A stretch of DNA of 58,546 nt from Acidimicrobiia bacterium (GTDB lineage Bacteria > Actinomycetota > Acidimicrobiia > IMCC26256 > JAMXLJ01), in NCBI GenBank assembly GCA_035651955.1, contig DASRES010000043.1, positions 1-58,546 of the forward strand. Direction: 5' to 3'. Below the pieces are notes generated by a model. It saw nothing but the letters and a program-made list of their open reading frames with translations, made no database searches and was not told the origin of the DNA. Shown here piece by piece: positions 1 to 9,020 of the stretch; within the stretch, counting starts at the first letter, position 1, and the number at the start of each line of letters is the position of its first letter. The position numbers and the translations under genes are program-made.

Positions 1-108
1 CTCGACCGGCCGCCGAGCGAGACCGCCAAGGTCATCCTCGGTCGCGCGAAGGCCGCGACTGCCGCGGGAACGAAGGCGTGGCAGAGCGAGGCCGCGTTCG
101 GTCACTGA
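1..108 (+). CDS. C-terminal end of an unidentified protein (cut by window start)
   Basis: The first frame is open from base 1 to a TGA at 106-108 and gives 35 residues rich in Ala, Lys and Glu, ending in AAFGH. Codon use is the same strongly G/C-ending type as the following genes, so it is probably the tail of a real gene whose body lies outside the window. The fragment is too short for a family call. Its stop lies 20 bp before the preferred start of the ClC gene, suggesting one transcription unit. Confidence 0.45.
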   Translation, partial: LDRPPSETAKVILGRAKAATAAGTKAWQSEAAFGH

Positions 109-128
109 TCGCCGGACGCGACTCGCTC

Positions 129-1496
129 GTGGCGACGCCACCTGATCCGTTCGCGCTCCTGCGCACCAAGCGCTATGTCGTCCTGCTCGCGCTGGCGGCT
201 GTGCTCGGGATCCCGATCTCGGTCGTCGCGTACTGGTTCCTCGAGCTCGTCGACTGGTCGCAACGTGAGGTGTTCACGAACCTGCCGCGCGCGCTCGGGT
301 TCGCCCACGCGCCCGTGTGGTGGCCGCTCCCCTGGCTGGCGGTCGCCGGCGCTCTCGTCGCGCTGACCGTCCGCTTCCTTCCTGGAACCGGCGGCCATCG
401 TCCCGCGGAGGGATTCAAGCCGGGCGGCACGCCGGAGCCGAGCGAGCTGCCGGGCGTCGCGCTCGCGTCACTCGCGACGCTGGCCTTCGGCGCGGTGCTC
501 GGCCCCGAGGCGCCGCTCATCGCGATCGGTGGAGGGCTCGCGGCGTGCGTACCGCGGTTCGCACGACGCGACTCGCCCGCGGCGACGGTCGCAGTCGTCG
601 CCGCGGTCGGAAGCTTCGCCGCCATCAGCACGCTCCTCGGCTCGCCGATCCTGGCCGCGTTCTTGTTGATGGAGGCGACGGGCCTGGGCGGGCCGATGCT
701 CGAGATGGTGCTCCTGCCCGGACTGCTCGCGGCGGGACTCGGCGCGCTCGTCTTCGTCGGCCTCGACGCGTGGACCGGCTTCGGAACGTTCTCGCTCGCG
801 CTCCCGAACCTCCCGCACTTCGCGCGCCCCGACATCGCGGAGTTCGGCTGGGCGCTCGGGATCGGCGTGGGTGCCGCGCTCGCGGGAACCGCGATCAGGT
901 GGCTCGCGCTGTCCTTGCAGCCACGCGTGGAGCGGCGGATGCTGCTGTCGACGCCCGTCGTCGGCCTGGCGGTCGCGCTCCTCGCGATCGCGTTCGGGCA
1001 GTTCAGCTCGCACAGCGCTTCCGAGGTCCTGTTCTCGGGGCAGACCGCATTGCCGTCGCTCGTCGCACAGAGCGCGACCTACTCGGCTGCCGCGCTCGCG
1101 CTCCTGTTCCTCTGTAAGGGGTTGGCGTACGCGCTCTCGTTGAGTGCGTTCCGCGGAGGACCTGTCTTCCCGTCCATGTTCGTCGGCGCCGCCGGCGGCA
1201 TCGCGCTGTCCCACCTACCCGGCCTGCCGCTCGTGCCGGGCGTCGCGATGGGGATCGGCGCGATGTGCGCCGTCATGCTCCGCTTCCCGATCACGTCCGT
1301 CATGCTCGCGACGCTCTTGCTCGCCGTCGACGGCCTCGCTGTCATGCCGCTCGTGATCGTCGCAGTGGTCGTCGCGTACGTGCTGTCCGCGCGCTTGTCG
1401 CCGACGGTGCCCGGCGTCGCGTCGGCCGGTGAGACAGCCGCGCCGGCCGCGTCCGGTGCACCGGCACGGGTGCCCGTCGGCGCACCCGGTTCGTGA
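129..1496 (+). CDS. ClC-family chloride channel or H+/Cl- antiporter
   Basis: An integral membrane protein of about 455 residues with many hydrophobic helices. The three ClC selectivity-filter regions are visible: GTGGHRP (helix D region), GPEAP with the gating glutamate (counterpart of GREGP), and GGPVFPSMF (counterpart of GxFxP). The family moves chloride across the cytoplasmic membrane as a channel or proton exchanger. Which mode applies cannot be told from these motifs. An in-frame ATG at 78 exists but would overlap the upstream reading frame by 31 bp, so GTG at 129 is preferred. The stop overlaps the next gene's GTG start by 4 bp, implying coupled translation. Confidence 0.85.
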   Translation: MATPPDPFALLRTKRYVVLLALAAVLGIPISVVAYWFLELVDWSQREVFTNLPRALGFAHAPVWWPLPWLAVAGALVALTVRFLPGTGGHRPAEGFKPGGTPEPSELPGVALASLATLAFGAVLGPEAPLIAIGGGLAACVPRFARRDSPAATVAVVAAVGSFAAISTLLGSPILAAFLLMEATGLGGPMLEMVLLPGLLAAGLGALVFVGLDAWTGFGTFSLALPNLPHFARPDIAEFGWALGIGVGAALAGTAIRWLALSLQPRVERRMLLSTPVVGLAVALLAIAFGQFSSHSASEVLFSGQTALPSLVAQSATYSAAALALLFLCKGLAYALSLSAFRGGPVFPSMFVGAAGGIALSHLPGLPLVPGVAMGIGAMCAVMLRFPITSVMLATLLLAVDGLAVMPLVIVAVVVAYVLSARLSPTVPGVASAGETAAPAASGAPARVPVGAPGS

Positions 1497-2446
1497 CGAC
1501 CCCGATGGCCGCGCCGACGCGCGAGCGTCGCCCGTCGGCGGACGCGCCACACGAGGACACGGGCGAACCGTGGTCCCGCCGGCGGGTGCGGATCACCCTG
1601 CTCGCGCTGGTCGGCGTCGCTGTGGTGGGCATCGTCCTCGTCGCGGTGACCGCGGTCGTTCTCGTCCCGGATTCCCCGACACGCGCCGTCGCTCAGATCG
1701 GTGATCCGAGCGCGTTGACCGAGGGGCTGTTCGTGCGCGCGACGCTCCGTACCGCGAGCCCGGAGAGCGGCGATCTCGCGGTGCAGCTCGCGTTCGATCC
1801 GAGCGCACAGCTCACGCGCGACGGGCGGCTCGTGTCGCCGGTGGTCGTGGACGTGAACGACACGCGTGGCGCGTCACCGATCACGTTCGCCACTGGCGAC
1901 ACGATGGCGACGACGGACGTCACCATCGTCATGAACGGATCGCGCGTGACGCGCTATCCGTTCGACCGCTACGACGCCACGCTCGTCGTCACCGCGCGCG
2001 CCGGCACCGGATCCGCAGCACGACCGATAGCGCTGCGGGTGGAGGTCGTCGGCAACCTCACGGACTTCACCGTCAAGGAAGGTTCGAAGCCCGCGTCGTC
2101 GGCCGGCGCCGTCGTGCTCCCCGTCACGGTGCGCCGCTCGATCGGGGTCCTCGTGTGGGCGCTGATGTTCCTCGTGCTCATCTGGCTGATCGGGCTCGGT
2201 ACGGTCAGCATCGTCTTCCGGATCGTCGCGCACGCGACCGTCATCCCGATCTGGTCGTGGGCCGTGTTCGTCAGCGTGCTGTTCGCGCTGCCGCAGCTGA
2301 GGAGCGGTCTGCCCGGTGACCCACCCTACGGGTCGTTCGTCGACTGGGCGGGCTTCTACTGGGTCGTGACGATCGTGACACTCGGCTTCGTCACGCTCGT
2401 CATCGCGTGGAACCACGCCGAGCGCGCCACGAACGCATCGCGTTGA
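1493..2446 (+). CDS. DUF4436-family membrane protein
   Basis: A protein of 317 residues. A basic, Pro-rich cytoplasmic start is followed by one membrane helix (about 35-58), an extracytoplasmic beta-rich domain containing a YPFDRYDA motif, and three C-terminal membrane helices (about 215-310). This layout fits DUF4436, which is widespread in mycobacteria and relatives and has no known function. The GTG start overlaps the ClC stop (GTGA), so the two are probably co-translated and may act together at the membrane. Confidence 0.75.
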   Translation: MTTPMAAPTRERRPSADAPHEDTGEPWSRRRVRITLLALVGVAVVGIVLVAVTAVVLVPDSPTRAVAQIGDPSALTEGLFVRATLRTASPESGDLAVQLAFDPSAQLTRDGRLVSPVVVDVNDTRGASPITFATGDTMATTDVTIVMNGSRVTRYPFDRYDATLVVTARAGTGSAARPIALRVEVVGNLTDFTVKEGSKPASSAGAVVLPVTVRRSIGVLVWALMFLVLIWLIGLGTVSIVFRIVAHATVIPIWSWAVFVSVLFALPQLRSGLPGDPPYGSFVDWAGFYWVVTIVTLGFVTLVIAWNHAERATNASR

Positions 2447-2556
2447 CGGTTGCGTCGAGACGCGCGCTGTGCAGGGCCTCGTAGGTCGGAACCGCCGCGA
2501 TCCCGCCCGGGTAGGCGGACCCATCGGCAACCGCAACGTGCGGCCGCCCGAGCGGC

Positions 2557-3153
2557 CTACGTCGGCTCCACGGTCGCGTTGACGCTGACCGTCGCGCCCT
2601 GCGGCGCGTTCGCGAACAGCGTCACACCGAGCGTGTCGTCCAGCGTCGTCGCGAACGCCGGGTCGATCGTCGCGCTGGCCTGGTTGACGGCGACCGTATC
2701 GCCCGTGGTCTTCACGCCGGACGCCACCGAGGCGAGGTGGAGGATGGTGACGGTCTGGCCGTTCACCGTCGCGGACACGACATTGCTCCCGACGTCGACG
2801 ACGGGGTCGCTGACGGTGAGCGGCGCGTTGCCGCCGGTGAACGTCGCGCCACCGCTCGTCTGCACCGTGCCCGACCGGCTCGCCTCGTCGATCTGTCCCC
2901 CGGAGATCCGGAAGCTGATCCCGCCCTGCGACGGGGAGCTCGCGGGCGCGACGGGAGCGAGCTTCACGCCCGTCGCGGAGAGCTGCGACGACAACGTCGG
3001 CGCGAGGGCGACGACCACCTGCCCAGTGGTGACGCTGACGGTGCCGTTCGAGCTCGAGTGGCCCGAGGGGCTGCTGCTCCCGCAGCCACCGACCACGCAC
3101 GCGAGCAGGAACGCTGCCACGACGAACGACCCTTGGCGAGATCGGCGCACGGC
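2557..3153 (-). CDS. Secreted lipoprotein, beta-rich, function unknown
   Basis: About 198 residues. A short basic start (VAVRRSRQ) leads into a hydrophobic stretch and a lipobox ending VVGGC, so it should be exported and lipidated. The rest is Ser/Thr/Val/Gly-rich and looks like repeated beta strands, faintly reminiscent of HtaA-type domains; I do not assign that. The frame is open further upstream, but GTG at 3153 has GGGGA about 11 bp before it and puts the signal peptide at the N-terminus. A copy of the 17-bp palindrome (3185-3201) lies 31 bp upstream. Confidence 0.65.
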   Translation of the reverse strand, partial: AVRRSRQGSFVVAAFLLACVVGGCGSSSPSGHSSSNGTVSVTTGQVVVALAPTLSSQLSATGVKLAPVAPASSPSQGGISFRISGGQIDEASRSGTVQTSGGATFTGGNAPLTVSDPVVDVGSNVVSATVNGQTVTILHLASVASGVKTTGDTVAVNQASATIDPAFATTLDDTLGVTLFANAPQGATVSVNATVEPT

Positions 3154-3184
3154 GACACGATCCCCGCATGCGACGACCCGCGCA

Positions 3185-3201
3185 TCACCCGGCGCGGATG
3201 A
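3185..3201. promoter_or_regulatory. Shared 17-bp palindromic operator candidate, copy A
   Basis: TCACCCGGCGCGGATGA is an inverted repeat with 7-bp arms around 3 bp. It lies between the divergent lipoprotein (start 3153) and a small forward ORF (start 3254). It matches copies at 4302, 9004, 16039, 19511 and 23311 at fixed length. Confidence 0.6.
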
Positions 3202-3253
3202 CGACGCGGCCGGTCGATGCCGCACACGCTGGGTGGAACGTCCGTCGACACGG

Positions 3254-3451
3254 ATGCGGGAGGTCGACGTGGTCGCCACCGAGGAACACCGCGAGCTCGT
3301 TCCGCTCGGGCACACCGACGCCGCACACGCGCCGTCGCGGGCGCAGCGTGCGCTCGCCGCCGTCGCCTACTGGGGACCGGTCGTGGTGTGGGTCGGTCTG
3401 GAGATCAGATGGCGGTGGCACCAGATGAAGGCGAGGCTCGACCTCCCCTGA
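3254..3451 (+). CDS. Small hypothetical protein with one hydrophobic segment
   Basis: A 65-residue ORF starting at ATG. An acidic and polar first half is followed by one hydrophobic segment (about 33-50, AAVAYWGPVVVWVGL) and a basic tail. Third positions are strongly G/C as in real genes here, and it fills the gap up to the aquaporin. No family is recognised. It diverges from the lipoprotein with palindrome copy A in between. A longer in-frame extension upstream would overlap the lipoprotein antisense and is not favoured. Confidence 0.4.
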   Translation: MREVDVVATEEHRELVPLGHTDAAHAPSRAQRALAAVAYWGPVVVWVGLEIRWRWHQMKARLDLP

Positions 3452-3460
3452 CCCGATCGA

Positions 3461-4291
3461 TCACCGCGACACGGGCAGCGCGCCGCCCTCGGCCGCCTCG
3501 ATCTCCTCCTTGTTCGGGAGGCCACGGAGCAGCGCGATGATCATCACGGCGAGCGCGGCGCCGATGCACGGACCGGCCACGTAGATCCACCAGCCCGTGA
3601 AGTGCAGGCCCACGATGTCGGGCGCGAGCGACCGCGCCGGGTTCATCGACGCGCCGCTGATCGGGCTGGCGAACAGCCCGTCCATCGCGATCGTCGCGCC
3701 GACCGCCAGTGCGGCGTTGTGCCCGATGCTGCGGTAGCCGGTGGCCGTGTGGAGGATCACCGTCACGAGGATCGCGGTCAGGACGATCTCCATGACGAAG
3801 GACCGCCACTCGCCACCGGGCTTCGCGATCGGGTAGTTCCCGCCCGCGCTGACGTGGCCGTACATCACCTGGAGGAAGGTCGCCGCGCACAGTGCACCCG
3901 CCATCTGCGCGACGAGGTACGGCGCGACCCACGCGACCTTGAACACGCGCCGTCCCGCGAACGCGAGCGTGACCGCGGGGTTGATGTGCAGGCCGGACAA
4001 GGGCCCGAGCGCGTAGATCATCGCCATGACGACGGCGCCGGGGGCGATGACCGCCGCGACGCGGCTGATCGGCGGACTGCCACCCACGTAGTGGTTGATC
4101 ACACCCGAGCCTGCCGCGACGGTCACGAGCACGAACGTGCCGAGGAACTCCACGATCACCCGCAGCCACAGGGGGCGGTGCCGCAACGTCTCCTCTTCGA
4201 AGTGGATGAGAAAGCGCGTGCCGAGGAGGTCGGCGGGCGTGGACGAGCCTTCCGTCTGCTGCGACACGGCGTGATCGTCTCCCGACCGCAT
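3461..4291 (-). CDS. MIP-family channel (aquaporin or glycerol facilitator)
   Basis: 276 residues with six membrane segments. Both NPA boxes are intact, INPAVTLAF in the first half and SMNPARSLAP in the second, the signature of water and glycerol channels. About 40 residues of hydrophilic N-terminal extension precede the first helix. ATG 4291 has GAAGG 7 bp upstream. GTG at 4267, with GGGAG before it, is an alternative that would leave 34 bp to palindrome copy B, the spacing seen at the lipoprotein and lipid kinase genes. Water versus glycerol selectivity is not decided. Confidence 0.88.
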   Translation of the reverse strand: MRSGDDHAVSQQTEGSSTPADLLGTRFLIHFEEETLRHRPLWLRVIVEFLGTFVLVTVAAGSGVINHYVGGSPPISRVAAVIAPGAVVMAMIYALGPLSGLHINPAVTLAFAGRRVFKVAWVAPYLVAQMAGALCAATFLQVMYGHVSAGGNYPIAKPGGEWRSFVMEIVLTAILVTVILHTATGYRSIGHNAALAVGATIAMDGLFASPISGASMNPARSLAPDIVGLHFTGWWIYVAGPCIGAALAVMIIALLRGLPNKEEIEAAEGGALPVSR

Positions 4292-4301
4292 GGGGCCGCC
4301 T

Positions 4302-4318
4302 TCACCCGTCCGGGATGA
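4302..4318. promoter_or_regulatory. Shared 17-bp palindromic operator candidate, copy B
   Basis: TCACCCGTCCGGGATGA lies between the divergent aquaporin and YihY genes. It has the same length and the same outer bases (TCA, CC, GG, TGA) as the other copies. If the aquaporin starts at 4291 the site touches its ribosome-binding region; if it starts at 4267 it lies 34 bp upstream. Confidence 0.6.
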
Positions 4319-4436
4319 ACGTGGCGCGCGTTCATCTCTCGTGGGCGATGCGACGGCGAGCGCCGGACCCGATCCTCGTCGCAGCGGCGGTGCCAACCGA
4401 GTACCTGTCCCGACGATGCCGACACGGGACCTGCCG

Positions 4437-5471
4437 ATGTCACGCGCGCGAAACGGCGGCCGAGGTCCGCAATCGGAGAACGAGGCACGTGGGTCCCGCC
4501 GGCGCGTCGCGAACGCGGCGGCGCAGCTACAACGGACCGGGATCGAGGCCGCAACGGCCGCACGGCGCGGCGAGCTGCAGGATTGGGCTGCCGGCAAGCG
4601 CGGGCACCTCGAGCAGCACCGCGTCGCCGGGTTCGTGCTCGTGGTGTACGAGCGGTACCGGGAGATCGACGGCCGCAACTACGCGATCCTCATCGCGACG
4701 AAGCTCTTCCTGTCGCTCCTGCCCCTCGCCATCCTCGGGTTCGCGGCGACGACGGCGTTCGCGTCCTCACGGAGCTTCGCCGAGGTGATGAACGCGCAGT
4801 TCGGTCTCGGCGGCCACGCCGCCGGCGAGGTGCGTCGCGCGTTCGCGACCGCGAACCAGGCGAAGGTGGCGGTCGGCCTGATCGGGATCCTGTCGTTCGC
4901 CTACTCCGGGTACGACGTTCCCGCCACGCTGCAGCACGTCTACGCGCGCGCGTGGCGAACGGAACGCTTGTCGGGATCCAGGGCATGGGCTCGCGGCGGC
5001 CTCTGGCTGCTGTTCTTCGTCGTGATGACCGTCGCCGGTGAGCAGCTCGCGGTCGCGCGCGCGAGCCTCCCCGTGTTCGCCGTCGCGCTGACGTGGCCGG
5101 TCGCGGTCCTCGCCGCCTTCGTCATCTGGCTGCTGACACCACGGCTGCTCCTCCACCGCGCGCTGTCGTGGCGTGAGCTCGTGCCGAGCGGTCTGGTCGG
5201 GATGGCTCTGACCGCGGCGCTGCGCGCGTTCTCACGTTGGGCGATGCCACGGTGGCTTACGGAGTACGCCCGGCCGTTCGGAGCCATCGGCGTCGCGATG
5301 GGCATGGTGTTCTGGCTGCTGCTCACCTGCTACACGTGGGTGATCGTCGCGGCGGCCACCGCCGTCATGTGGGAGCGCCGGGCCAGCGCCGCCGAGGTCG
5401 AGGCGCTCGAGCAGCCCACGGACGCGGTCAACGCTCCGCCGGACGCCCCTCCTCGTGGCGCGGCAGGCTGA
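4437..5471 (+). CDS. YihY/BrkB-family inner-membrane protein
   Basis: About 344 residues. A basic N-terminal part is followed by the YihY/virulence factor BrkB type membrane domain with six predicted helices, including RNYAILIATKLFLSLLPLAI and a late GVAMGMVFWLLL segment. The biochemical role of the family is unsettled; it was once mistaken for RNase BN. The frame is open to 4290, but ATG 4437 has GGGA at a good distance. The 3' end overlaps the convergent MFS gene by 44 bp. Palindrome copy B lies about 118 bp upstream. Confidence 0.78.
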   Translation: MSRARNGGRGPQSENEARGSRRRVANAAAQLQRTGIEAATAARRGELQDWAAGKRGHLEQHRVAGFVLVVYERYREIDGRNYAILIATKLFLSLLPLAILGFAATTAFASSRSFAEVMNAQFGLGGHAAGEVRRAFATANQAKVAVGLIGILSFAYSGYDVPATLQHVYARAWRTERLSGSRAWARGGLWLLFFVVMTVAGEQLAVARASLPVFAVALTWPVAVLAAFVIWLLTPRLLLHRALSWRELVPSGLVGMALTAALRAFSRWAMPRWLTEYARPFGAIGVAMGMVFWLLLTCYTWVIVAAATAVMWERRASAAEVEALEQPTDAVNAPPDAPPRGAAG

Positions 5472-6888
5472 TCGCGGCGACAAGGCCGATCAACGCGATC
5501 GCAGCCATCGTCCACAACGCGATCGTGTAGTGGCGGTTCCCGGTGACGATCGGCGACACGAGGATCGAGCCGACCAGCGCGGTGCCGAGCGACGAACCCA
5601 GGTTCGAGACGCTCCGGGACAACCCTGAGATCTCGCCCTGGTCCTTCTCGGGGAACGCGGACTGCACGACGTTCACCGATGCCGTCAGCATGACGCCGAT
5701 GCCGAGGCCCATCGCGAGCAGACCGGGAGAGAACGCGAGGACGTTCGACGTCGCCCGGGCGAGGACGACCAGCAGTGCCATGCCGGTCGCGGTGACGAGG
5801 AACCCCGCCGCGACCAACGACCGCTGGGTATGGCGCTGGGCCAGGCGCTGCGCGACCGCGGACGAGACGAGGATCCCGGCGATGGCGGGCGTCAGCACGA
5901 GTCCCGTGCGGATCGCGCTGAAGTGCCGCACCGTCTGGAGATAGACGGAGACGACGAAGAACGAGCCCTGCATGATGAGCCACTGGAGGTCCTGCGTGAC
6001 GAGCCCGAGGTTGGACGTCCGGTTCCGGAACAGCCGCGTGGCGAGGAGCGGTGTGACCCCTCGACGCTCGTCGGAGCGGATGTGGAGGAAGAACCACGCG
6101 AGGACCAGCCCCCCGGCTGTGAAGTACAACCAGACAGGCGAGAGGCCTCCCTCGTGGATGACGACGGTGTTCCCGATCGTGAGGTTCGCGCGCGACTTGA
6201 ACCATCCGTAGGTCCCGCTCTGCAGGACGCCGAGGACGACGAGCACGAGACCGGCCGCGGACAGGACCGCACCCGCGAAGTCGAACCGCGGCGCCGCACC
6301 TTTCAGGCTCGGGTACGAGACACGCGACGCGAGGACGATGACCGCGGCGACGATCGCGACCTGCAGCCCGAACGACGCCCGCCAGCTGATCGCGCTGGTG
6401 ATGACGCCGCCGATGAGCGGACCGGCGGCCGCACCGATCCCGGCGGCGGCGCTGACCACGCCGAAGAACTTCGCTCGCGTCTCGACGCCCTCGAACAGCA
6501 CGGTGATGAGGATGTAGATCGGCGGGATCATCAGTGCCGACCCGACACCCTCGAAGAGCGAGTACCCGACCATCATCATCGTCAGACTGGTCGACACGGC
6601 CGCGATGACCGCGCCGGCGCCGTACACGACCAAGCCGAGCACGAAGCACCGCTTGCGCCCCCAGATATCGGTGAGCTTGCTGCCCGGGATCATCAGCGCG
6701 GCCATCGTCAACGTGAAGAACGTGATCGCCGTCTGCACGCCGCGCACGTCCGTCCCGATGTCCTTCGCGATGCTGTCGACCGCGACGTTCATCGTCGTGC
6801 CCGCGTAGCTCGCGACGAACTGCGCGAGCGCGAGCGGGAACACGAACACCCAGGGCGACACGCGCGGCCTGGCCGCGTCGACCTTCAC
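5428..6888 (-). CDS. MFS transporter, DHA2-like (14-helix type)
   Basis: 486 residues with about 14 hydrophobic segments. The DxWGRKR loop between helices 2 and 3 (TDIWGRKRCF) is the MFS signature, and the length and layout match DHA2 drug/proton antiporters. The substrate is unknown. The start is 16 bp after the stop of the GH15 gene, so the two form a unit. Its end overlaps the YihY gene by 44 bp on the other strand. Confidence 0.85.
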   Translation of the reverse strand: MKVDAARPRVSPWVFVFPLALAQFVASYAGTTMNVAVDSIAKDIGTDVRGVQTAITFFTLTMAALMIPGSKLTDIWGRKRCFVLGLVVYGAGAVIAAVSTSLTMMMVGYSLFEGVGSALMIPPIYILITVLFEGVETRAKFFGVVSAAAGIGAAAGPLIGGVITSAISWRASFGLQVAIVAAVIVLASRVSYPSLKGAAPRFDFAGAVLSAAGLVLVVLGVLQSGTYGWFKSRANLTIGNTVVIHEGGLSPVWLYFTAGGLVLAWFFLHIRSDERRGVTPLLATRLFRNRTSNLGLVTQDLQWLIMQGSFFVVSVYLQTVRHFSAIRTGLVLTPAIAGILVSSAVAQRLAQRHTQRSLVAAGFLVTATGMALLVVLARATSNVLAFSPGLLAMGLGIGVMLTASVNVVQSAFPEKDQGEISGLSRSVSNLGSSLGTALVGSILVSPIVTGNRHYTIALWTMAAIALIGLVAAISLPRHEEGRPAER

Positions 6889-6904
6889 GGCTCGGGATCC
6901 GGGG

Positions 6905-8749
6905 TCAGACGATTGTCGCGACCTCGACGCGACCGGCGCCGTGGTCGAGCTGGTAGTCGAGGTTCACGGCGGCGTTGATCAGTGCGAGGTGCGTGAACGC
7001 CTGGGGGAAGTTCCCGAGCTGCTCGCCACTGAGGCCGATCTCCTCGGCGTAGAGCCCGACGTGGTTGGCATACGTCAGCATCTTCTCGAACGTGTAGCGC
7101 GCGTCGTCGAGCCGCCCGGACCGGGCGAGCGCGTCGACGTAGAGGAACGTGCACAGCGAGAACGTCCCCTCCGAGCCGCGCAGCCCGTCGGGTGACGCTG
7201 CAGGGTCGTACCGGTACACGAGGCTGTCCGACACGAGCACCTTGTCCATCGCGTCGAGGGTCGACAGCCACTTCTCGTCACCGGGTGCGACGAAGCCGAC
7301 GAGCGGCATGAGCACCAGCGACGCGTCGAGCACGTCGCTGCCCTCGTACTGCACGAACGCCTTCTTCGAGTCGTTCCAACCTTTCGTCATCACGTTGCGG
7401 TACACGTCGGTACGCGCGCGTTGCCAGCGTTCGAGGTTCCCCGGACGGCCGTGCTCCGTCGCGAGCCGGATGGCACGGTCGAGCGCGACCCACGTCATCA
7501 CGCGCCCGTACGTGAACGGCTTCCGACCGCCGCGCGTCTCCCAGATGCCCTCGTCCGGCTGGTCCCAGTTGTCGCAGAGCCAGTCGACGATCGCGACCAG
7601 GTCGTTCCAGCCCGCGTCGCCGACCGCGGACATCGCGAGGCCCTTGTCGAGGAGCCAGATCGAGTCGAGCGCCTCGCCGAAGATGTCGAGCTGGAGTTGC
7701 GTCGCGGCCCCGTTGCCGATGCGGACCGGCCGCGACCCCTCGTACCCCTCGAAGTGGTCGAGGACGTCTTCGTCGAGGTCGGGACTTCCGTCCACGCGGT
7801 ACATGATGTTGAGCGGGAGTCCGTCACCCCGCCGCGCGTTCTGCTCCGCGACGTTCCGCAGCCACCGCCCGAACGCGGCGGCCTCCTCGGTGTAGCCGAG
7901 CCCTATGAGCGCGTACACCGAGAACGACGCGTCGCGGATCCACGTGTAGCGGTAGTCCCAGTTGCGCTCGCCGCCGACCTGCTCGGGCAGACCAGCCGTC
8001 GGCGCCGCGACGAGCCCGCCGGTCGGTGCGTACGTCATCAGCTTCAGCGTGATCGCCGATCGCTGCACCGCCTCACGCCAACGACCGCGGTACGTGCCGC
8101 GCGCGAGCCACTCCTTCCAGAACCGGATCGTGTCGTCGAACAGCGCCACCAGCTCACCGTGGCCCACGGTCGTCGGCGACGTCTGCCCGCCGGACTCGAC
8201 GACGATCCCGGTGATGTCGCCCGCCCGAACCGTGAAGCGCGCGCCGAGGTCGTCGCCCTCGCGCTCGAGCGGCACGAGGCCCGTGACGTTGAGCGTCAGC
8301 GATTCCGACTCGAAGATCGCGCTCGTGTGGTCGAGCTGCAGCTTGTGTGCCTGACGGCCGTAATCGAAGCGGGGACGGATCCGTGCCTCGAGCTCGACCT
8401 CGCCGCGGATGCCGCGCACGGCGCGCACGATCCTGTGACGGTCCGTGACGACAGCAGGATTCTCGATCGGCATGAAGTCGATCACCTCGGCGACCCCGTC
8501 CGGTGACAGCGACCGCGTCACGAGCACCGCCGTATCGGGCAGGTACATCTGCTTCATGACGTGGTTCGCGCCGACCGGCGCGAGCCCGAACGACCCGCCC
8601 TTCTCGCTGTCGAGAAGCGACGCGAACACGCTGGGCGAATCGAAGCGTGGCGTGCAGAACCAGTCGATCGTGCCACCCGTCGTCACGAGCGCAGCTGTCT
8701 GCAGGTCACCGATGAGCCCATGGTCCGCAATCGGCGGATACGACGGCAT
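6905..8749 (-). CDS. Glycoside hydrolase family 15 protein (glucoamylase or trehalase-like)
   Basis: 614 residues. The N-terminal part has the IADHGLIGD and GTIDWFCTPRFDSPS signature of the actinobacterial GH15 group. The (alpha/alpha)6 catalytic domain follows, with WDYRYTWIRDASF near residue 265 and EEIGLSGEQLGNFPQAFTH near the end, which carries a conserved acidic residue. Characterised relatives include mycobacterial trehalase and glucoamylases, so an alpha-glucoside such as trehalose or maltodextrin is the likely substrate. No signal peptide is seen, so it is cytoplasmic. A perfect 16-bp palindrome lies 32 bp upstream of the start. Confidence 0.88.
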   Translation of the reverse strand: MPSYPPIADHGLIGDLQTAALVTTGGTIDWFCTPRFDSPSVFASLLDSEKGGSFGLAPVGANHVMKQMYLPDTAVLVTRSLSPDGVAEVIDFMPIENPAVVTDRHRIVRAVRGIRGEVELEARIRPRFDYGRQAHKLQLDHTSAIFESESLTLNVTGLVPLEREGDDLGARFTVRAGDITGIVVESGGQTSPTTVGHGELVALFDDTIRFWKEWLARGTYRGRWREAVQRSAITLKLMTYAPTGGLVAAPTAGLPEQVGGERNWDYRYTWIRDASFSVYALIGLGYTEEAAAFGRWLRNVAEQNARRGDGLPLNIMYRVDGSPDLDEDVLDHFEGYEGSRPVRIGNGAATQLQLDIFGEALDSIWLLDKGLAMSAVGDAGWNDLVAIVDWLCDNWDQPDEGIWETRGGRKPFTYGRVMTWVALDRAIRLATEHGRPGNLERWQRARTDVYRNVMTKGWNDSKKAFVQYEGSDVLDASLVLMPLVGFVAPGDEKWLSTLDAMDKVLVSDSLVYRYDPAASPDGLRGSEGTFSLCTFLYVDALARSGRLDDARYTFEKMLTYANHVGLYAEEIGLSGEQLGNFPQAFTHLALINAAVNLDYQLDHGAGRVEVATIV

Positions 8750-8781
8750 GGCGAGCCCTCCTCCTCGTCCCGGTCGTGGCC

Positions 8782-8797
8782 GAGGTCTGCAGACCTC
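8782..8797. promoter_or_regulatory. Perfect 16-bp palindrome upstream of the GH15 gene
   Basis: GAGGTCTGCAGACCTC is a perfect inverted repeat without spacer, 32 bp before the GH15 start and touching the stop codon of the small upstream gene. It could be an operator for GH15-MFS or part of a terminator. No T-run follows, so an operator is slightly favoured. Confidence 0.4.
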
Positions 8798-8927
8798 AGA
8801 AGCGCCGCTCGCGGCGGTCGTCTCTCCGCTCTTCGCGGCGCTGGACGCGCTCGCTGACGCGCGTCGCGGTACCCGCGATCACCGCGGTGGTGACAGCTGT
8901 CCGTGCAAGGGGTCGACGTCGCAGCAT
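8796..8927 (-). CDS. Small basic 43-residue protein
   Basis: ATG 8927 is preceded by AAAGGTGG at ideal spacing. The product begins MLRRRPLARTAV, has a short Ala/Thr-rich stretch, and ends in a run of Arg, Glu and Asp. Its opening resembles the N-terminus of the SHOCT protein at 16121 (MRPRRPLMRLAAG), as if it were the detached first part of such a protein. It diverges from the PLDc_N/SHOCT gene at 9135, with palindrome copy C between them. The function is unknown. Confidence 0.5.
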   Translation of the reverse strand: MLRRRPLARTAVTTAVIAGTATRVSERVQRREERRDDRRERRF

Positions 8928-9003
8928 GTGCGCCACCTTTCGCCGTGGCGTGCACGTGCACGCCGCACGGCGGCCAACGTCGCAGGCGGCGTCCCCGCGC
9001 TCA

Positions 9004-9020
9004 TCATCCGGCCCGGGTGA
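9004..9020. promoter_or_regulatory. Shared 17-bp palindromic operator candidate, copy C
   Basis: TCATCCGGCCCGGGTGA lies in the divergent gap between the 43-residue gene (76 bp away) and the five-gene operon starting at 9135 (114 bp away). It differs from copy G (23311) at a single position. Confidence 0.65.

Noticed and set aside
78-128. ATG 78 as the ClC start
   Set aside because: It would overlap the upstream reading frame by 31 bp and add a basic segment not needed by the family; GTG 129 fits better.
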